Source of the DNA: Hyphomicrobiales bacterium
Lineage (GTDB): Bacteria > Pseudomonadota > Alphaproteobacteria > Rhizobiales > Ancalomicrobiaceae
DNA: 53,624 nt
NCBI GenBank assembly: GCA_021286855.1
Contig: JAJTBO010000025.1
Location: forward strand, 1-53,624
Reading direction: 5' to 3'
Position numbers and translations under genes: made by a program. The notes beneath the pieces were generated by a model. It was not told where the DNA came from. It searched no databases and saw nothing but the letters and a program-made list of their open reading frames with translations. Positions 8,847 through 17,536 of this stretch are shown piece by piece (the stretch's first letter is position 1; the number at the start of each line of letters is the position of its first letter).

Positions 8847-9542
8847 ATGAAGCACGGCGTTTCGCGTGAACTCTACGACTACTGGCAGCGCCTGCGCGGC
8901 GACCGCCCGGCCCCGGACCGCACCGAGATCGAACCCTACGATCTGCGCCGCATCCTCGGCGACACGTTCATTCTCGAAGCCAATTCGCGCTCCGACTATC
9001 GCTTCCGCCTCGCCGGCACCCGTGTCTGCGCCCTCTACGGCCGCGAGTTGAAGGGGCGCGACTTCCTCACCTTCTTCACCGGCAAGGATCGCGACGCCGT
9101 CGCCACGCTGTTGGCCGCCGTCTCCCAGGACGCCGCCGCCGCCGTCTTCGGCTTCGAGGGCCGCTCGGCGCACGATCGCGTCCTGCCCTGCGAGGCCCTG
9201 CTCCTGCCGGTGCGCCAGAAGGGCGAAGGCTGGACCCGCATCATCGGCTCGATCGCGCCGATGGACGACCCCTATTGGATCGGCATCCACCCGATCGTGA
9301 AACAGTCGATCTCCAGCCTGCGCCTGATCTGGCCGGACGAGCGCCCATCCTTCCTGCGCCGCGGCGACGAAGTGGTCGACGCCCGCGAGACGCCCGCGCC
9401 GACCCCCGCGGCGCTGCACGCCCGCCCCCCGTCGATCTTCCGCCCCGCCCCGCGCGGGATCTCCGGCCTGCCCGGCGAGCGCCGTGTCGGCCATCTCGTC
9501 GTGCTCGACGGCGGCAAGTCGGCGCCCGGTCCGCAGGCCTGA
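8847..9542 (+). CDS. PAS domain protein (PAS_5 type)
   Basis: A 231-residue cytoplasmic protein. Residues about 1-140 read LYDYWQRLRGDRPAPDRTEIEPYDLRRIL, LEANSRSDYRFRLAGTRVCALYGRELKGRDFL, and later LLLPVRQ. This is the usual layout of the alphaproteobacterial PAS_5 family. The tail is Pro/Arg-rich and looks disordered. No kinase, HTH or output domain is attached, so it would be a stand-alone sensor or regulator. A GAGGGGG ribosome site six to seven bases upstream supports the ATG at 8847. The next gene encodes a PilZ protein; similar PAS_5 and PilZ pairs are common in Hyphomicrobiales, but their function is unknown to me. Confidence 0.85.
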   Translation: MKHGVSRELYDYWQRLRGDRPAPDRTEIEPYDLRRILGDTFILEANSRSDYRFRLAGTRVCALYGRELKGRDFLTFFTGKDRDAVATLLAAVSQDAAAAVFGFEGRSAHDRVLPCEALLLPVRQKGEGWTRIIGSIAPMDDPYWIGIHPIVKQSISSLRLIWPDERPSFLRRGDEVVDARETPAPTPAALHARPPSIFRPAPRGISGLPGERRVGHLVVLDGGKSAPGPQA

Positions 9543-9643
9543 CCTCAGGTAACGGGGGACGCGAAACCTCGCATTCCTCAACGCTCGATTAACCATCACG
9601 GACCTAGAGTCATCGGCGAGCTCCCAATTCGCCGAGACCCGAC

Positions 9644-10258
9644 ATGCGCGCAGCCACCTCCCTAGTCCGCCGAGACCCCGCCGCCGCGACGGATCGCCGC
9701 CGCCACCAGCGGGTCAAGGTGAACGTGCTCGGCCGCTGCATGTTGGAAGACCGTCGCGAATTCGCCTGCCAAGTCGTGAACATGTCGCCCGGCGGCGCGG
9801 CGGTGATGATTCCCGCGGTCGCCCGCCTCGGCGAACGGGTGATCGCCTATCTCGACCACATCGGTCGCGTCGAAGGTCGCGTCGTGCGCCTCATCGACGG
9901 CGGTTTCGCCATGTCGCTCTCGATGTCGGAACGCAAGCGCGACAAGCTCGCCAATCAGCTGACCTGGCTCGCCAACCGGCACATCCTCAACTTGCCCGAG
10001 GATCGTCGGCACGATCGCTTCAGCCCGCGCAACCCCTTTTCGAAGCTGGTTCTTTCCGACGGCACGGAACTCAAGTGCCGCATCATCGACGTCTCGCCGT
10101 CCGGCGCCGCCGTCCACATCGATCGCCGTCTGGAGATCGGGACCCCGGTCATCCTCGGCGTCATGCGCGGCCGCGTCGTGCGCTGCTTCGACGAGGGCGT
10201 GGCGATCGAATTCTCGGTCGTCCACGAGATCGACACGCTGCGGAACTTCTTCACCTGA
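9644..10258 (+). CDS. tandem PilZ-domain protein
   Basis: A 204-residue protein with two PilZ-like halves. The first has an RRRHQRVKV arginine motif (about residues 18-26) and NMSPGGAAV. The second has RRHDR (about residue 122) and DVSPSGAAV. The RxxxR plus (D/N)xSxxG pair is the cyclic-di-GMP binding signature, so both halves could bind the nucleotide. No catalytic or membrane segment is present. A TTAACC word stands about 55 bases upstream, resembling a half CtrA box. A diguanylate cyclase/phosphodiesterase gene lies far away at 39.6-41.4 kb, and no direct partner is adjacent. Confidence 0.9.
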   Translation: MRAATSLVRRDPAAATDRRRHQRVKVNVLGRCMLEDRREFACQVVNMSPGGAAVMIPAVARLGERVIAYLDHIGRVEGRVVRLIDGGFAMSLSMSERKRDKLANQLTWLANRHILNLPEDRRHDRFSPRNPFSKLVLSDGTELKCRIIDVSPSGAAVHIDRRLEIGTPVILGVMRGRVVRCFDEGVAIEFSVVHEIDTLRNFFT

Positions 10259-10642
10259 TCCGAAGCAAGGTTTCGTTGACCACGTCCGACGACGCCGTGG
10301 CGGCGGCGGCTCGGTTCGCATGCCGAAGCAATCCGATCAGACGATTGATTTGTCTGGGTTATTTCTGAACCGACGGGATCCCGTCGGCGGTCTCCGGCAA
10401 TCTAATCGAATTCGATGCAAAGGCCGCGATCGATCTTCAGGCGACCGCAAGCCGCCGGCCTCATTCTCGAACCTGTTCCCCGCCGCTCCTCACGAGACGC
10501 ACCGGCGGGTCGGACGGGCGAAAGAAATTTCGAGGTTCGCGGGCCTGGTCACGTCCCCACCCTCCCCGTCCCCAGACGACCGGGTCTGCCTCGAACGGGC
10601 CGGCATCCTCGAGATGCCGGCCCGTTTCATTTGCGAGGCCCG
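10259..10642. other. intergenic region with an exact 18-bp palindrome
   Basis: A 384-base gap between the convergent PilZ and gamma-carbonic anhydrase genes. It contains a perfect loop-less palindrome, CCGACGGGATCCCGTCGG, at 10,370-10,387 and a terminator hairpin at 10,595-10,625. No credible ORF is seen. The palindrome could be an operator or a chance GC-rich repeat. Confidence 0.6.
10595..10625. terminator. hairpin terminator
   Basis: A perfect 13-bp stem (ACGGGCCGGCATC with GATGCCGGCCCGT) and 5-base loop, followed on the plus strand by TTCATTT. It lies just beyond the stop of the minus-strand carbonic anhydrase gene and probably serves both strands. Confidence 0.75.
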
Positions 10643-11170
10643 TCAGAGCCGCTCCAGGGAAGCGGCGAAACGCGCCGCGTTGCGGACGTAGCCGTCCGCC
10701 GATTTCTTCAGCCGCGCCACCGCCGCCTCGTCGAGGGTGCGGATCGCCTTCGCGGGCACGCCGACGATCAGCGAATTGTCTGGAAATTCCTTGCCCTCGG
10801 TGACCAGCGCGCCGGCGCCGACCAGCGAGTTCGCGCCGATCTTCGCCCCGTTGAGGATCGTCGCGCCCATGCCGATCAGCGTGTTCGCCCCGATCGTGCA
10901 GCCGTGCAGCGTCACCTTGTGGCCGATCGTGCAGTCCGGCCCGATCGTCAGCGGAAAGCCCATGTCGGTGTGCAGAACCGACAGATCCTGCACGTTGCTG
11001 CGTTCGCCGATCTCGATCCACTCGTTGTCGCCGCGCAACACCGCGCCGAACCAGACGCTCGCCGAGCGCGCCAGACGTACCCGCCCGATCAGATCGGCCG
11101 AGGGCGCGACCCAGGACGAGCCGTCCTCCGCCAGTTCCGGTGCGATGCCGTCGAGTTTCCACAGCGCCAT
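10643..11170 (-). CDS. gamma carbonic anhydrase-like protein (left-handed beta-helix)
   Basis: A 175-residue hexapeptide-repeat protein beginning [13 protein letters not shown]. Repeated [LIV]-G-x4 units form the left-handed helix. The zinc histidines expected of gamma-class carbonic anhydrases are seen in [15 protein letters not shown] and its second His. [10 protein letters not shown] and VGVPAKAIR are typical of the YrdA/CaiE/PaaY subgroup. It may hydrate CO2 or serve an uncharacterised role. GGAGG six to seven bases before ATG 11,170 sets the start. It is separated from the chemoreceptor gene by about 100 bases on the same strand. Confidence 0.92.
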   Translation of the reverse strand: MALWKLDGIAPELAEDGSSWVAPSADLIGRVRLARSASVWFGAVLRGDNEWIEIGERSNVQDLSVLHTDMGFPLTIGPDCTIGHKVTLHGCTIGANTLIGMGATILNGAKIGANSLVGAGALVTEGKEFPDNSLIVGVPAKAIRTLDEAAVARLKKSADGYVRNAARFAASLERL

Positions 11171-11274
11171 GATCCGACCTCCGAAGGCGGCGAGCGGCGA
11201 CGCCGTCGCGCCGGCTCCCCGTTTGAAGACGAAGCGCGGCGCGACCGCAAGTCCTTTCCCTGCTCGACCCGGCC

Positions 11275-12645
11275 TCAGCCGCGTTCGATCAGGCGATCGA
11301 GTTGCGCGACCACCTCGATCGAAGCGCGGTCCATCTCCCGATAGGCGGCTTCCGCCCCCTCCCGGTCGCCACGGCCGATCAGCTCGGCGACCCGACGCCC
11401 CTCGACGTGGACCGCCTCGTGCGGCTGCGGCAACGCCCGGAACGCCGGATGCGAGCGAATTCGCTCGTCGGCCACGCCGGCGTACCACTTCCCGAGCCGG
11501 CACTGGCGGTGATCGGAGAGGTCGGACGGCTTCAACACGACGTCGCCGATCAGAACCTCGGCGAGCCGCTTCTTCCACATCAGATGATCGGATTTGGCGC
11601 GATAGAGGACGTAGTCCGGAATGTTCAGGGTCTCGGCGAAGGCGAACTGTCCCTCCACCGCCTGTTCGCACTTCGACACGGCGCGGTTGACGGCATCGGT
11701 GTGACCACGCGCCTGACCGGTGTGCCGGGAGATCGAAGCGAGGCCGGTGGACAGTTCCTCCACCGCCGCGGTCTGCTCGTTGAGGACGCCGGAGATCTCG
11801 CTCATCCGCAGCGCCCCGTCGGCGACCGCGCCACGCAGGTCCTCCATCCGCGCACCGGCGACGTCGGAGCGAGCGACGCTCTCCTCGACCAGTCGCGCCA
11901 CGTCTTCGATGCTGCCCGCCAGTTCACGGACGTGCTGCTCCAGCCGGGTGATCCGAGTGCGGATGTCGTCGGTCGCCTTCTGGGTCTGACCCGACAGCAT
12001 CTTGACCTCGGAGGCGACCACCGCGAAGCCGCGGCCCGCCTCGCCGGCCCGCGCCGCCTCGATCGTGGCGTTGAGCGCCAGGAGATTGGTCTGTTGGGCG
12101 AGCCCCTCGATGGTGGCGACGAAGGTGGCGATCTGCCCGGTCGCCGTGACCAGTTGCTCAGAAGCCGCGTTCATTCGCCCGAACGAGCGCCCGATCTCCC
12201 GGCTCGCCTCGGTCGCCGCCCGGCTCGCCTCCGCCCCTTCCGAACTCGCCCGCGCCGCGAGGTTCATCGAACTCGAAACGGTCTCCGCCGTCGCTGCGAT
12301 CTGGCGGATCGACGCGGTCATCTCCTCGATGCCCGCCGCCATCGCTTCGGCTCGGACCGCGCTCTCGCGCACCTCGCCGGTGATGTGGGCCGCCGCCGCC
12401 ATCGCCTCGCTGGCGTTCATCGAATAGGCGACGGCGTTGGCGAGCATCGTCCGATCGCGCGAAGCGAAGGCCGCGTCGAGCGTGCGGATCGTCTCCGCCA
12501 GAATCGGCGGCAGCGCCGCCATGTCGGGTAGACCGCGACGCCCGGCGACGGCCGCCAGCGCCGCGACGATCGGCAGCGGATCGAACGGCGCCGTCGGCGC
12601 CGACTCGATCGGTCGCACCGACTTCTCCCTCGAAAAAAATGACAT
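11275..12645 (-). CDS. soluble methyl-accepting chemotaxis protein with CZB zinc-binding domain
   Basis: A 456-residue chemoreceptor without transmembrane helices. The N-terminal third is helical ([13 protein letters not shown]). The highly conserved signalling tip is [38 protein letters not shown]. After the tip, a C-terminal chemoreceptor zinc-binding (CZB) domain has [25 protein letters not shown] and PHEAVH, giving the His/Cys zinc ligands. CZB receptors sense zinc or hypochlorous acid in other bacteria. No che genes are in the window, so it must work with an array encoded elsewhere. The ATG at 12,645 has only a weak ribosome site. Confidence 0.95.
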   Translation of the reverse strand: MSFFSREKSVRPIESAPTAPFDPLPIVAALAAVAGRRGLPDMAALPPILAETIRTLDAAFASRDRTMLANAVAYSMNASEAMAAAAHITGEVRESAVRAEAMAAGIEEMTASIRQIAATAETVSSSMNLAARASSEGAEASRAATEASREIGRSFGRMNAASEQLVTATGQIATFVATIEGLAQQTNLLALNATIEAARAGEAGRGFAVVASEVKMLSGQTQKATDDIRTRITRLEQHVRELAGSIEDVARLVEESVARSDVAGARMEDLRGAVADGALRMSEISGVLNEQTAAVEELSTGLASISRHTGQARGHTDAVNRAVSKCEQAVEGQFAFAETLNIPDYVLYRAKSDHLMWKKRLAEVLIGDVVLKPSDLSDHRQCRLGKWYAGVADERIRSHPAFRALPQPHEAVHVEGRRVAELIGRGDREGAEAAYREMDRASIEVVAQLDRLIERG

Positions 12646-12802
12646 TGGTAGTTGCCCCGACAGAGAAATGACGAGGGCGGATCAGATCTTCGATTGCTTT
12701 ATGGAATATTACTACCGGTCATCATCGGTGATAGTACGGATGCCCAACGGATCGGCGCGCCGAGACGGCTGCGAACCGGCGTCGTCCTCTCGAAACGAAG
12801 AC

Positions 12803-12820
12803 GGGCGCGTCGCCGCGCCC
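12803..12820. terminator. short GC hairpin
   Basis: GGGCGCG-tcgc-CGCGCCC, a 7-bp stem just past the stop of the minus-strand membrane protein gene at 12,849. Placement suggests a terminator; the T-run is absent. Confidence 0.45.
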
Positions 12821-12848
12821 CCTCACGATCTCGACCGCTTCGCCGCGA

Positions 12849-13178
12849 TCAGAACAGCCCGCTGCGCATCGCCAGCGCGAACTGCACCACCACGATGCCC
12901 GAGCACAGGCTCCACCCCGCCGCGATCGCCGTCGAGGCGACCAGCCAACCGACCGGCCGCTGTTCGATGATCCGACCGCGGATGGCGTTGCGCATGATGA
13001 TGAAGGGCCCGGCGAAGGCGCACATCACCAGATCGACCAACCCTCGCCACAGCGTGCCGAGCTCGACCGCGAAGCTGACCGGCCGGTTCGTCACCAGGGT
13101 GTAGAAGGACGAGAGGATGCCGGCCGCGACGAACCCACAGGTCGTCGCATAGGCCGCGATCGCCAACTGATACAACAT
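12849..13178 (-). CDS. small membrane protein of unknown function
   Basis: A 109-residue protein with about three hydrophobic stretches (LAIAAYATTCGFVAAGILSSFY, LWRGLVDLVMCAFAGPFIIM, LVASTAIAAGWSLCSGIVVVQFAL). Its compact size and the charged link RNAIRGRIIEQRP recall conserved uncharacterised inner-membrane proteins of Hyphomicrobiales, but I do not recognise a characterised family. Its start codon is 17 bases from an exact TTAA-N7-TTAA element, suggesting cell-cycle control by CtrA. No ribosome site of note precedes the ATG. Confidence 0.7.
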   Translation of the reverse strand: MLYQLAIAAYATTCGFVAAGILSSFYTLVTNRPVSFAVELGTLWRGLVDLVMCAFAGPFIIMRNAIRGRIIEQRPVGWLVASTAIAAGWSLCSGIVVVQFALAMRSGLF

Positions 13179-13194
13179 GACGCCCCGAACCTCG

Positions 13195-13209
13195 TTAACT
13201 CTTTGTTAA
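13195..13209. promoter_or_regulatory. CtrA-type box (TTAA-N7-TTAA)
   Basis: Exact TTAA, seven bases (CTCTTTG), TTAA between two divergent genes. This is the full consensus of the alphaproteobacterial cell-cycle regulator CtrA. It is 17 bases from the start of the minus-strand membrane gene and about 110 bases from the start of the plus-strand gene. In this GC-rich background such AT-rich spacing is unlikely by chance, but only binding data would prove it. Confidence 0.6.
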
Positions 13210-13317
13210 TCTCTATCACACCCCCTTCCTCGGGTCTGCCTCTTCGTCGGCTCCGCCGCCGCGACTTGGAAGCAGGGTTAACGCGCGCCCGATCGGGGGG
13301 AAGAGGGGCCGAGCGCC

Positions 13318-13980
13318 ATGCCGAAGACGACCTGGATCCTCGCGGGTCTCGCCGCGGCTCTCGCCGCCGCCGTCGTGCTGTGGCGCGACGATCGCGGCCG
13401 CGAGACGATCGAGACCTCGCCCGCGCCGGTCGCGGTGAGCGTCGCCGGCCACGAACTCGCCGTGCCGATGAACGCGATCCGTTTCCCCGCCCAGCGCAGC
13501 CCCGGCGCGCAGCCGCGGCTCGATCTGGCGCTGCTCGGCCCCGACTGGTCCGGCCGCACCGCCGCCACCGCCGACCGCTTCGACGAACCGGCGGCGAATT
13601 CGGACGTGGTCTGGGTCACTCTGACCAAGGCGGAGAACGGCGACGAGTCCACGACGCGGCTGGCCACGGTCTACGCCCGCTTCTTCGAGGGCGATCCGCT
13701 CGACGCGCCGGAAGACCTCGGCCTCGTCGGCCGGCGTCTCGCCGCCAAGTCGGGTTATGTCGGGGAGGAAGTGTGGTTCGAGCCGGGCGTCGTCCGCCCC
13801 TTCGTGGCGCGTTGCTGGCCGCTCGCGCCGAATGGTCCGGTCGTCACCTGTCGCGCCGAGGAGACGGCCGCCGGCCTGTCGATCGCGCTGCGCTTCCCGC
13901 GCGCGCGTCTCGCGTCCTGGCGCGATCTGCGGACGGGCGTGCTCGCCCGTCTCGCCGAATGGGGCGTCCCCGCCCCTTGA
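13318..13980 (+). CDS. putative exported or membrane-anchored protein, unknown function
   Basis: A 220-residue protein with an N-terminal hydrophobic helix (WILAGLAAALAAAVVLW, residues about 5-21) after MPKTT, then a soluble domain probably in the periplasm. There is no lipobox. The soluble part includes ELAVPMNAIRFPAQRS, TTRLATVYARFFEG and WFEPGVVRPFVARCWPL. No catalytic motif is evident to me and I do not recognise a family. AGAGGGG about nine bases upstream supports the ATG at 13,318. It is convergent with the DUF3126 gene. Confidence 0.75.
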   Translation: MPKTTWILAGLAAALAAAVVLWRDDRGRETIETSPAPVAVSVAGHELAVPMNAIRFPAQRSPGAQPRLDLALLGPDWSGRTAATADRFDEPAANSDVVWVTLTKAENGDESTTRLATVYARFFEGDPLDAPEDLGLVGRRLAAKSGYVGEEVWFEPGVVRPFVARCWPLAPNGPVVTCRAEETAAGLSIALRFPRARLASWRDLRTGVLARLAEWGVPAP

Positions 13981-14014
13981 GCCCGGCCGTCGTCGCGGCC
14001 GGGAAGGTCGAGGC

Positions 14015-14230
14015 TCACTCTTCCTCGAGATCCATTTCGAGGATCGCCATCTGGAGATTCCACGAGATCTCGCCGTCCTCGTCGTCGCGGTAGATCACCG
14101 CCACGAATTCGTCGCCGATGAAGACCTCGGCCGAGTCCTTCTTCTTCGGGCGAGCGACGACCTTGATGGTGTCGAGTTCGAACTTGCGCCGGAGATAGGC
14201 CTGCAGCTTGGCGAGTTCCGTCTTGTCCAC
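14015..14230 (-). CDS. DUF3126 family protein
   Basis: A 71-residue acidic protein, VDKTELAKLQAYLRRKFELD through RPKKKDSAEVFIGDEFVAVIYRDDEDGEISWNLQMAILEMDLEE, matching the DUF3126 family conserved in alphaproteobacteria. No biochemical role is known. I prefer the GTG at 14,230, preceded by GGAGC. The upstream ATG at 14,305 would add 25 residues that have no counterpart in the family and are absent from its usual ~70-residue length. It lies downstream of cysE on the same strand. Confidence 0.88.
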   Translation of the reverse strand: MDKTELAKLQAYLRRKFELDTIKVVARPKKKDSAEVFIGDEFVAVIYRDDEDGEISWNLQMAILEMDLEEE

Positions 14231-14367
14231 GAGAGCGGCTCCGTTGGAAATGAGGTGGATCGAAAGAGCCCCGACGGGCGAAGCGTTCGGCGCAGCTTGT
14301 GGCACGCCACCCGCCGTCCGTCAAAGGAGACGCGGTCTCGAACGCCCGCGTTCGCCGGGCGATCCCC

Positions 14368-15189
14368 TCAATCCCCGGGGAGCATCTGGTCCATCGCCCG
14401 CGACGGCTCCGAGCACGGCGCCTCGCCGACGACGCGCGCCGGCACGCCCGCCACCGTGGAGCGCGGCGGCACCGCCGCCAGCACCACCGAACCGGCGGCG
14501 ATGCGGGCGCAATGCCCGACCTCGATGTTGCCGAGCACCTTCGCCCCCGCTCCGATCAGGACGCCGTGACGGATCTTCGGATGACGATCGCCGCATTCCT
14601 TGCCGGTGCCGCCGAGCGTCACCCCCTGCAGGATCGACACGTCGTCCTCGATCACCGCGGTGGCGCCGACGACGATGCCGGTGGCGTGGTCGAAGAACAC
14701 GCCGCGACCGATCGGCACCTGCGGATGGATGTCGACCTGAAACACCTCCGAGGCGCGGCTCTGCAGATAGAGCGCGAAGTCGCGCCGTCCGCGCCGCCAC
14801 AGCCAATTGGCCAGGCGATGCGTCTGAATGGCGTGGAAGCCCTTGAAGTGCAGGATCGGTTCGATCATCCGCTCGCAGGCCGGATCGCGGTCGAACACCG
14901 CCTGCAGATCGACGCGGAAGCTCGCGCCGAGCATCGGCTCGTCGGCGAGCGCCTCGTCGTAGGTCTGGCGGATCAGCGCCTCCTTGACCGTCGAATGGCC
15001 GAGCCGCTCGGCGACCCGATGCACGATCGCGTCTTCGAGCCGCGAATGGTTGAGCACCGTCTCCCAGATGAACGAGGCGAGCGCCGGCTCGCACGCCGTC
15101 AGCGCCTCCGCCTCGTCGCGCACCCGGCGCCAGATCGGATCGATGTCGGGGACGGCGACGGGCGCCGCGGGCGTGGGCAGCAGAGGCAT
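14368..15189 (-). CDS. cysE: serine O-acetyltransferase
   Basis: A 273-residue enzyme that acetylates L-serine from acetyl-CoA in the first step of cysteine synthesis. The N-terminal helical domain contains DPIWRRVRDEAE and SFIWETVLNHSRLEDAI. It is followed by FHAIQTHRLANWLW, then the left-handed beta-helix with the catalytic HPQVPIGRGVFFDHATGIVVGATAVI and GVTLGGTGKECGDRHPKI. The C-terminal tail carries the basic residues that bind CoA. GGAG eight bases before ATG 15,189 sets the start. No cysK is adjacent. Confidence in function is high; feedback control cannot be judged. Confidence 0.96.
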   Translation of the reverse strand: MPLLPTPAAPVAVPDIDPIWRRVRDEAEALTACEPALASFIWETVLNHSRLEDAIVHRVAERLGHSTVKEALIRQTYDEALADEPMLGASFRVDLQAVFDRDPACERMIEPILHFKGFHAIQTHRLANWLWRRGRRDFALYLQSRASEVFQVDIHPQVPIGRGVFFDHATGIVVGATAVIEDDVSILQGVTLGGTGKECGDRHPKIRHGVLIGAGAKVLGNIEVGHCARIAAGSVVLAAVPPRSTVAGVPARVVGEAPCSEPSRAMDQMLPGD

Positions 15190-15386
15190 CGGCGAACTCC
15201 TACGGGGGTCAAGGTCCCGGGTTTTCCCGGACGACCATACTCCGAAACAAAGGCGCGACCAAATGATGACGCGGTCCGGTTGACGAATTCGGAAACTTGT
15301 TCTTCCCATGAGCGGCCGTCGGTGTCGTGCGCCGCAGCACGGATAGGATGGAGGCCGCCCGCGCGGCCTCGCGCGAGAGGATCGTC

Positions 15387-16217
15387 ATGATGAAGCCCGC
15401 CGAACTCGTCGAAACGCTCTCCCTTCCGACCACCGACCCCCGCATCCGCGCCGAAGTCGCCGGGTCGATCGGCCTGCTCGTGGTCGACAACCCGACCCGC
15501 CGCAACGCCGTTTCGCTCGACATGTGGAAGGCGATCCCCGGCGCCGTCGCCGCGCTGGTCGCCCATCCGAACGTGCGGGCGATCCTCTTGCGCGGCGCCG
15601 GCGACCTCGCCTTCGTCTCCGGCGCCGACATCTCCGAATTCGCCACCGTGCGCCGGGACGCCGCCTCGGCCCGCGCCTACGAGACCTCGAACGCTGAGGC
15701 CTTCGCCGCCCTGCGCCACGCGCCGAAGCCGACCATCGCGATGATTCGCGGCTTCTGCCTCGGCGGCGGCATGGGGCTGGCGGTCGCCTGCGACCTGCGC
15801 ATCGCCTCCGACGAGGCGATCTTCGGCATCCCCGCCGCTCGCCTCGGCGTCGGCTACCCGCCCGACTGCATCGGCGACGTCGTCGCCGCCGTCGGCCCGC
15901 AACGCGCCAAGGAGCTGTTCTTCACGGCGCGGCGCATGAGCGCGGCCGAAGCCCTGTCGATCGGCCTTCTCACCGCGGTTCACCCGGTCGAGGCGCTGGA
16001 GAACGAGGCGATCGACCTCGCCACGACCATCGCCGCGAACGCGCCGCTGACGATCCGCGCCGCCAAGGCGGCGATCGACGCGGTGGTCGACGGCGCGGTC
16101 GCGCAACGCCGCGACACGCTCGTCGCCATGACCGACGCCTGTTTCGCCTCCGCCGACTTCGCCGAAGGCCGCACCGCGTTTCTCGAGAAGCGCGACGCGA
16201 AGTTCCACGGCCGGTGA
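15387..16217 (+). CDS. enoyl-CoA hydratase/isomerase family protein lacking both canonical glutamates
   Basis: A 276-residue crotonase-fold protein with the oxyanion-hole blocks FVSGADISEF and GFCLGGGMGLAVACDLRIAS. In classical hydratases two glutamates do acid-base chemistry, in GGGCE and QPE. Here the aligned positions are Gly (GGGMG) and Ala (GIPAARLG), so ordinary hydratase chemistry is doubtful. Other crotonases use different acidic residues, so another CoA-thioester reaction is possible. GAGAGG six bases before ATG 15,387 fixes the start. It is convergent with an alpha/beta hydrolase, and no beta-oxidation genes are adjacent. Confidence 0.9.
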   Translation: MMKPAELVETLSLPTTDPRIRAEVAGSIGLLVVDNPTRRNAVSLDMWKAIPGAVAALVAHPNVRAILLRGAGDLAFVSGADISEFATVRRDAASARAYETSNAEAFAALRHAPKPTIAMIRGFCLGGGMGLAVACDLRIASDEAIFGIPAARLGVGYPPDCIGDVVAAVGPQRAKELFFTARRMSAAEALSIGLLTAVHPVEALENEAIDLATTIAANAPLTIRAAKAAIDAVVDGAVAQRRDTLVAMTDACFASADFAEGRTAFLEKRDAKFHGR

Positions 16218-16239
16218 GGCGAGGAGGCTCGCGCGTTCC

Positions 16240-17001
16240 TCACGGCCGCGCCGCGAGGAACTCCAGAACCGCCGCCTTGAAGTGCTTGTCGCCGACCGAG
16301 GACATGTGGTCCTTGTCCGGGATGGCAAGTCCCCGCGCGCCGGGAATCAGCGCCACGAAGTCGTCGAGCGAGCCGGCGACGTCGTCGCGCGTGCCGACCG
16401 CCACCAGGACCGGCAGACGCAGCTTCGCGAGATCCTCCGCCGCCACCGGCTGACGCGAGCCGCGCATGCAGGCGGCGAGCGCCTTCAGATCCGATCCGGT
16501 CCGCTTGCCGAAGTCGCGATAGGCGCGCCCCTTCGGGCTCTTCACCTCGGCGTCGGTCTCCGCCTCGAGCGCCGCCGCGATCGTCTCCTGGCCCTTCAGC
16601 CCCTCGACCATGCCCATGGCGAGGCCGCCGAAGATCGCCGAGCGCAACCGCTCGGGATGACGCGTGGCGAGATGGCCGATGATCCAGGCGCCCTTGGAGA
16701 AGCCCATCAGATCGGCCCGTTCGACGCCGAGATGGTCCATCAACCGGCGCACGTCCTCGGCCATGAAGTCGCCCGTGTGGTAGACGGCCGGATCGTGCGG
16801 CGCATCGGACGCGCCGTGGCCGCGGTTGTCGAGCGCGATCACCCGCCGCCCGTCCTTGACCAGCAGATCGACCCAGCCCGTGCCGACCCAGTTGACACGG
16901 GCGTTCGAGCCGAAGCCGTGCACCAGCACGATCGGCGCGCCGTCGCGCGGGCCTTCGTCGAGATAGGCGAGACGAACGCCGTCGGAGAGAAAGGAGAGCA
17001 T
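16240..17001 (-). CDS. alpha/beta fold hydrolase
   Basis: A 253-residue alpha/beta hydrolase. The oxyanion block is VLVHGFGSNARVNW, followed by DNRGHGASD, the nucleophile elbow GFSKGAWI (GxSxG), the acid in VGTRDDVAG, and the catalytic His in PDKDHMSSVG. There is no signal peptide. Substrate is unknown; the fold covers esterases, lactonases and C-C hydrolases. I take ATG 17,001, which begins MLSFLSDGVRLAYLDEG with a GAGG about 12 bases upstream. The longer ATG at 17,049 adds 16 residues without a ribosome site. Confidence 0.9.
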   Translation of the reverse strand: MLSFLSDGVRLAYLDEGPRDGAPIVLVHGFGSNARVNWVGTGWVDLLVKDGRRVIALDNRGHGASDAPHDPAVYHTGDFMAEDVRRLMDHLGVERADLMGFSKGAWIIGHLATRHPERLRSAIFGGLAMGMVEGLKGQETIAAALEAETDAEVKSPKGRAYRDFGKRTGSDLKALAACMRGSRQPVAAEDLAKLRLPVLVAVGTRDDVAGSLDDFVALIPGARGLAIPDKDHMSSVGDKHFKAAVLEFLAARP

Positions 17002-17196
17002 CGGCGAACGGCCTCGATGGTCGGATGTGGCGAGAGAAACGATCTTCATGGGGGCCGAGGCTAGCCGCCGCGACGTCCGACGAAAAGCCCTTCGCCCCCC
17101 GTGCCGCCGACGGTCTCTCCGCCTCATTTCCCTCTACCCACCGGGCGTCGGCGTCGCTATGGTGCGCGCCTCACGAAGAGAGCACGAGGAAGATCC

Positions 17197-17448
17197 ATGG
17201 CGGACGCTGCGGTTCCCCATTTCGCCAACGACGGCGGCATCGACAAGATCCGAATCGGAGCGCGCGAATTCATGTGCGTCGGCGCTCGTCCGCCCTTCGA
17301 TCACCCCCACGTCTATCTCGACATGGGCGGCGACGACGAGAAGCTCTGCCCCTGGTGCGGCACGCTCTACGTCCACGACGCCGCGCTGAAGGCGACCGAG
17401 TCGGTCCCCGCCGAAGCCGCCTGGCGTCCCGCCGTCGCGGCCGAATGA
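17197..17448 (+). CDS. zinc-finger domain protein (zf-CHCC type)
   Basis: An 83-residue protein with a Cys at FMCVG, His residues in DHPHVYLDM and the pair CPWCGTLYVHD. This is the zf-CHCC family pattern related to the NDUFS6 subunit of complex I. In alphaproteobacteria these small proteins are often annotated as complex I accessory homologues, but a bacterial role is not firmly shown. GAGGAAG just upstream supports ATG 17,197. It is followed 90 bases later by a flavin monooxygenase gene, with no evident functional link. Confidence 0.92.
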   Translation: MADAAVPHFANDGGIDKIRIGAREFMCVGARPPFDHPHVYLDMGGDDEKLCPWCGTLYVHDAALKATESVPAEAAWRPAVAAE

Positions 17449-17536
17449 TTCGAGCGCCGGCGACCCCCGCCGGCCTCGCTCCCCCGGCCGTGAGCGGCGC
17501 GCTCGCCGCGCCCCCGGCCCTTCGAACGGTCGCGCC

